Below are positions 35,373 to 39,378 of a DNA stretch of 39,378 nt, piece by piece. Source of the DNA: Bartonella senegalensis OS02 (lineage in GTDB: Bacteria > Pseudomonadota > Alphaproteobacteria > Rhizobiales > Rhizobiaceae); contig NZ_HE997540.1 of NCBI RefSeq assembly GCF_000312545.1, forward strand, positions 880,456 to 919,833, written 5' to 3'. Position 1 is the first letter of the stretch. Each line of letters begins with the position of its first letter. Both the position numbers and the translations under genes were made by a program. The notes below the pieces were generated by a model. The model worked only from the letters and a program-made list of their open reading frames with translations. It searched no databases and was not told where the DNA came from.

Positions 35373-36056
35373 TCAGACAGGGCGCTGTCCAAATAAAGCA
35401 GAGCCAATGCGAAGAACATTCGAGCCAAATTGTAGAGCGGTTTTAAAGTCATTGGACATGCCCATGGAAAGCTTTGGCAGATCTGCTTGTTTTGCCAGTT
35501 TCGCTAGCAGGGCGAAATAGGGGCCCGGGTTCTCCTCGGCAGGAGGGATGGCCATCAGACCAATGATATCAAGTCCATAGTGATTTTTACATTGATTAAT
35601 AAAAGGAAGTGCTTCTTGTGGGGCAATGCCGCTTTTTTGTGGTTCTAAGCCAATATTGACCTGAACATAGCAGGGGAGATGTCTTTGTTGTTTGTGCATT
35701 TCTTCGGCTAGGCTTTTGGCTATTTTTTCACGATCAACCGTTTGAATAACATCAAAAATTTTAACAGCTTGTGCTGTTTTATTCGATTGTAATGGACCGA
35801 TAAGATGCAGTTCAATATTTTCAAACTGTTGACGTAAAACAGACCATTTTTCAGCTGCTTCTTGCACACGGTTTTCTGCAAAGAGAGTTTGACCTGCTTG
35901 TAAAAGAGGGCGTATATTCTCTATGGTAACAGTTTTTGAAACAGCAAGAAGTTGAACTTCTTTTGCGGAGCGGTGATACTCTTGACATGTTTCAGTAATG
36001 TTTTTTTGTAAATTTTTCCATGCTTCAACGCAAGGATCATGGGGAGGGGGGGTCAT
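35373..36056 (-). CDS. yggS: YggS/PROSC-family PLP-binding protein
   Basis: 227 aa from the ATG at 36056; the frame is open 40 codons further but that part is unlike the family and runs into the leuS promoter region. Binds pyridoxal phosphate and keeps its level in balance. Seen: LLAVSKTV with the PLP lysine at residue 41, LFAENRVQEAAEKW, ELHLIGPLQSNKTAQAVKIF, QVNIGLEPQKSGI, GLDIIGLMAIPP and LSMGMSNDFKTALQFGSNVL then RIGSALFG. All core blocks of the alanine-racemase-like barrel are present. Divergent from leuS. Confidence 0.95.
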   Translation of the reverse strand: MTPPPHDPCVEAWKNLQKNITETCQEYHRSAKEVQLLAVSKTVTIENIRPLLQAGQTLFAENRVQEAAEKWSVLRQQFENIELHLIGPLQSNKTAQAVKIFDVIQTVDREKIAKSLAEEMHKQQRHLPCYVQVNIGLEPQKSGIAPQEALPFINQCKNHYGLDIIGLMAIPPAEENPGPYFALLAKLAKQADLPKLSMGMSNDFKTALQFGSNVLRIGSALFGQRPV

Positions 36057-36219
36057 CTTTTCATACTTTCTGTTTTTATTGCCTGATTGCCTTATTATTT
36101 GTAAGAGCTTTGAAAAATACTTCGTGAAATATTGACTGAAAATGTTGACGAAGGGGGTTAATCCATGGTCAAGCATAAAACAAGTTTTTTAGTTCAATTT
36201 TATAAAGAGTATCATAGAA

Positions 36220-38863
36220 ATGACAATTGAACATTATAATTTAGGTGAACGTTATAATCCACGTGCCCGCGAACAAAAATGGCAAGCGATTTGGGATGAA
36301 AAGAAAATTTTTCAGACTGTGGGGGAAGACTGCCGGGAAAAATATTATGTTTTAGAGATGTTCCCTTATCCTTCTGGGCGCATTCATATGGGGCATGTGC
36401 GCAATTATGCCATGGGAGATGTTGTCGCGCGCTATAAACGCGCAAAGGGCTTTAATGTGCTGCATCCTATGGGGTGGGATGCTTTTGGTATGCCTGCTGA
36501 AAATGCTGCCATGCAAAATAAAGTGCATCCTAAAACTTGGACCTATCAGAATATTGCCGTGATGCGTGGGCAGTTAAAGCAGCTAGGCCTCTCAGTGGAT
36601 TGGTCGCGCGAGTTTGCCACATGTGATGTGAACTATTACTATCGCCAGCAAATGCTGTTTCTTGATTTTTATCAAAAGGGATTGGTAGCGCGCAAAGTGG
36701 CTAAGGTCAATTGGGACCCTGTTGACCAGACTGTTTTGGCAAATGAACAGGTTGTTGATGGGCGCGGCTGGCGGTCTGGCGCGTTGGTTGAACAGCGGGA
36801 ATTAACACAGTGGTTTTTCAAGATTAGTGATTTTAGTGAAGACTTACTAGCAGGGCTTGAAGAGCTTGAACAGTGGCCCGAAAAAGTCCGCATTATGCAA
36901 AAAAAATTGGATTGGCAAGTCACAAGGCTTATTCATTCGTTGGGCTTTGAAGCCAACAGAGGGAGCTGATGAGGTTTGTAAGTCCTTTGATGAGGTTGTC
37001 TGTTATTCAACACGACCTGATACGCTGTTTGGAGCCTCCTTTTTAGCTCTGTCTGTTGATCATCCCATTGCACAAGCTCTCGCGCAAAAGGATAAAGAAC
37101 TGGAGGCTTTTATCGAAAGTTGTCGAAGTGGTGGAACGACAACTGCGGCACTTGAAACTGCTGAAAAACAAGGGTTTCGTACTTCGCTTTTGGCTGTTCA
37201 TCCTTTTGATGTGGCGGTGCATATTCCTGTTTATATCGCTAATTTTGTGTTGATGGACTATGGAACGGGGGCTGTTTTTGGTTGTCCTGCCCATGATCAA
37301 AGGGATTTGGACTTTGCTCGTAAATATGAACTTCCTGTGTGTCCTGTAGTTTTGCCAAAAGGAGTTGAGAGAGAAGATTTTGTTATTGGTGAAACGCCTT
37401 ATATTGGTGATGGGGTGATGATCAATTCCAGCTTTTTGGATGGTTTGACACCTCAACAGGCTTTTGAAGAAGCAGCCAAAAGGCTTGAGGGGCAAATGCT
37501 TCATGGGAAGCCTCAGGGGAAAAAAACAGTGCAATTTCGTTTGCGTGATTGGGGTATTTCACGTCAACGTTATTGGGGATGCCCCATTCCAATGATCCAT
37601 TGTACATCTTGTGGGGTGGTTCCTGTGCCACGTGCCGATTTGCCTGTTGTGTTGCCTGATGATGTGACTTTTGAGCAGCCGGGTAATCCTCTTGTGCGTC
37701 ATGAAACATGGAAAAGCGTTGCTTGTCCCGTTTGTGGGCAGTCTGCTAAACGTGAAACCGATACCATGGATACCTTTGTGGACTCTTCTTGGTATTATGC
37801 GCGTTTTACCGCACCTTTTGCACAGGAGCCTGTTGATAGCCAAGCGACAACAGAATGGTTGCCTGTGCAACAATATATTGGTGGAATTGAGCATGCCATT
37901 CTCCATCTTCTCTATGCGCGCTTTTTTATGCGTGCCATGAAATCGATGGGGCATGTGACTGTCGATGAACCTTTTAAAGGGCTGTTTACTCAAGGGATGG
38001 TGGTGCATGAAACCTATCGGGATGAGAAGGGGTGGGTTTCACCAGACCAGATTGCGATTGTTGACAAGGATGGAAAACGTCAGGCTTATAAATTAACCGA
38101 TCAAAGCGAAGTGACGATTGGTTCGATTGAAAAAATGTCAAAATCAAAAAAGAATGTCGTTGATCCTGATGATATTATTGCTTCCTATGGAGCCGATACT
38201 GTGCGTTGGTTTGTTTTATCAGATTCTCCTCCTGAGCGGGATGTTATCTGGACAGAATCGGGTGTTGAAGGAGCTCATCGTTTTGTGCAACGTGTTTGGC
38301 GCTGTGTGGCTTTGAGTGTGCCAGTGTTAAGGGATGTTGCGCCCTGTGCTGGGCAGCAGGGAGAGGCTTTGCAACTCTCAAAAGTAGCGCATCGCACACT
38401 TTACGCCGTTGAAGATGATTTGGAAAAATTCGCCTTTAATCGGGCAATTGCACGCCTTTATGAATTCTTGAACATCATGGCGCCTTTATTAAATAAGGTG
38501 GCAGATGTTGAGGATGACATGAAAGCTGCTTTGCGTCAAGCAGTGGATTTTTTCCTTGCGATGATTGCACCTATTATGCCTCATTTAGCAGAAGAATGCC
38601 ACGCTGCTTTAGGAGAGAAAACTTTAATCTCTGAACTTGCCTGGCCTGTTTGTGATCTCGCATTAACCGTTGAAGAATGCTATACCTTGCCGGTACAGAT
38701 TAATGGTAAAAAACGCGGTGAGGTGACTGTGGCAGCAACAGCGAGTGAAGCGATGATTGAAGAAGCTGTTTTGGCTCTTGATTTTATAAAGGCGCATCTT
38801 GTCGCAAAGCCGGTGAAAAAAATGATTATTGTTCCGCAAAGGATTGTGAATGTCGTTCTTTAA
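36220..38863 (+). CDS. leuS: Leucyl-tRNA synthetase, split by a +1 frameshift in an A8 run
   Basis: Would be 880 aa if one base is removed. First part from ATG 36220 carries the HIGH motif ([18 protein letters not shown]) and breaks off at a TGA ending 36969. Second part, in another frame, continues from [19 protein letters not shown] through the editing domain ([38 protein letters not shown]), zinc-type insert, KMSKS ([16 protein letters not shown]) and anticodon domain to 38863. The switch lies at CAAAAAAAATTGG: eight A at 36899-36906 where QKNW needs seven. Since the enzyme is essential and everything else is intact, this is either a sequencing/assembly error or is rescued by slippage on the A run. 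lptE overlaps the end by 14 bases. Confidence 0.93.
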
Positions 38864-39378
38864 AAGTTTTCTTCTTGTCTGCTTGGCGGCCTTATTCACG
38901 CTGCTTTGTGGATGCAAAGTGGAGCCGCTTTATCGGCAGGTCCCTCAGATATCGACGATAGAGGCTGTTTCGAGTAGGTCTTCAGGGAAAAACTCTTTAA
39001 GACTCTCTGAAAAACTTGCCTCTATTGTCATTGAAGAACCTTCAAATCGTTTTGGTCAAATGGTGCGCAATCATCTGTTGTTTCTTCTTTATAGAAATGG
39101 TAGTAAACCTTCAACTCCAACTTATCAATTGGCATTACAGATCTCTGTCTTTACAAGGGAATCGGTTCAGATAGAGGTTGATTTCGATAAAAAGAGAAGG
39201 AGACGACCTTCCGTTGGAACCGTGGTGAGCAAAGTATTCTACAGCTTAAAAGATATGAACAATGTTCCTGTTGCCAACGGCATGGCAACTATGAGCGCAT
39301 CTTTTGAGAAAATGCGTCAAGAATATGCAACGATGCAAGCAGAAAAAGATGCGCAGCGGCGTGTGGCTGAGGAATTGG
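38850..39378 (+). CDS. lptE: LptE-like LPS-assembly lipoprotein (3' end beyond the window)
   Basis: At least 176 codons, running off the window edge. ATG at 38850 with AAAGGA upstream; overlaps leuS by 14 bases, so coupled. Lipoprotein signal [20 protein letters not shown] with lipobox LLCGC, then [19 protein letters not shown]. The region with [20 protein letters not shown] and [10 protein letters not shown] fits LptE, the plug inside the LptD barrel that inserts lipopolysaccharide in the outer leaflet. leuS-lptE order is common in proteobacteria. Confidence 0.9.
   Translation, partial: MSFFKSFLLVCLAALFTLLCGCKVEPLYRQVPQISTIEAVSSRSSGKNSLRLSEKLASIVIEEPSNRFGQMVRNHLLFLLYRNGSKPSTPTYQLALQISVFTRESVQIEVDFDKKRRRRPSVGTVVSKVFYSLKDMNNVPVANGMATMSASFEKMRQEYATMQAEKDAQRRVAEEL

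Noticed and set aside
1..39378. tRNA, rRNA or other known structured RNA genes
   Set aside because: None recognised by eye on either strand; a covariance-model scan would settle small RNAs I could miss.

Overview
The window reads as chromosome of a Bartonella species (AT-rich alphaproteobacterium). The evidence is a Trw-type conjugation-derived type IV secretion locus with tandem trwL pilin genes, together with housekeeping genes (ubiquinone hydroxylase, ftsK, lolA-like, xthA, ftsEX, acs, yggS, leuS, lptE) of alphaproteobacterial type. The genus is inferred from content; no species call is possible from the sequence alone.

Layout. 1-8070: minus-strand trw block in R388-like order, trwN-like, a 99-aa gene, five trwL (VirB2) copies, trwM (VirB3), trwK (VirB4), trwJ (VirB5), closed by an intrinsic terminator right after trwJ. 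A divergent H-NS-like regulator gene sits upstream and probably controls the block. 8854-15226: ubiH-type hydroxylase, ftsK, two decayed copies of the ftsK 3' end, lolA-like, xthA. 15282-19981: a nodT-macA-macB tripartite efflux operon. 20537-25495: a single-chain Type ISP restriction-modification enzyme of 1652 aa standing alone between gene-poor stretches. 26343-28627: ftsE-ftsX-ydcF operon. 29287-31426: a perfect 60-bp tandem repeat, a large inverted repeat and acetyl-CoA synthetase. 31767-34831: a very AT-rich, tandemly duplicated module (offset about 1.70 kb). 35081-39378: a decayed yggS 3' end, yggS, leuS (interrupted by a one-base frameshift in an A8 run), and the start of lptE.

The most unusual part is the 31.8-34.8 kb module. 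Each unit holds a glycine-rich, colicin-V-like small peptide gene followed on the same strand by genes for about 60-residue two-helix membrane proteins ending in a shared RYFGLY-type tail. I interpret it as a bacteriocin/immunity system. One peptide copy is intact (89 aa) and one is broken. The two share a nearly identical N-terminal segment and C-terminal tail but have a strongly diverged core, and the small membrane genes appear to have swapped position between units while their flanking DNA stayed in place. This is inferred from sequence pattern only; no homolog search was possible.

A second theme is local duplication and decay: 3' ends of ftsK and yggS, the trwL array, the 60-bp repeat and the bacteriocin-like units all show recent or ancient tandem copying.
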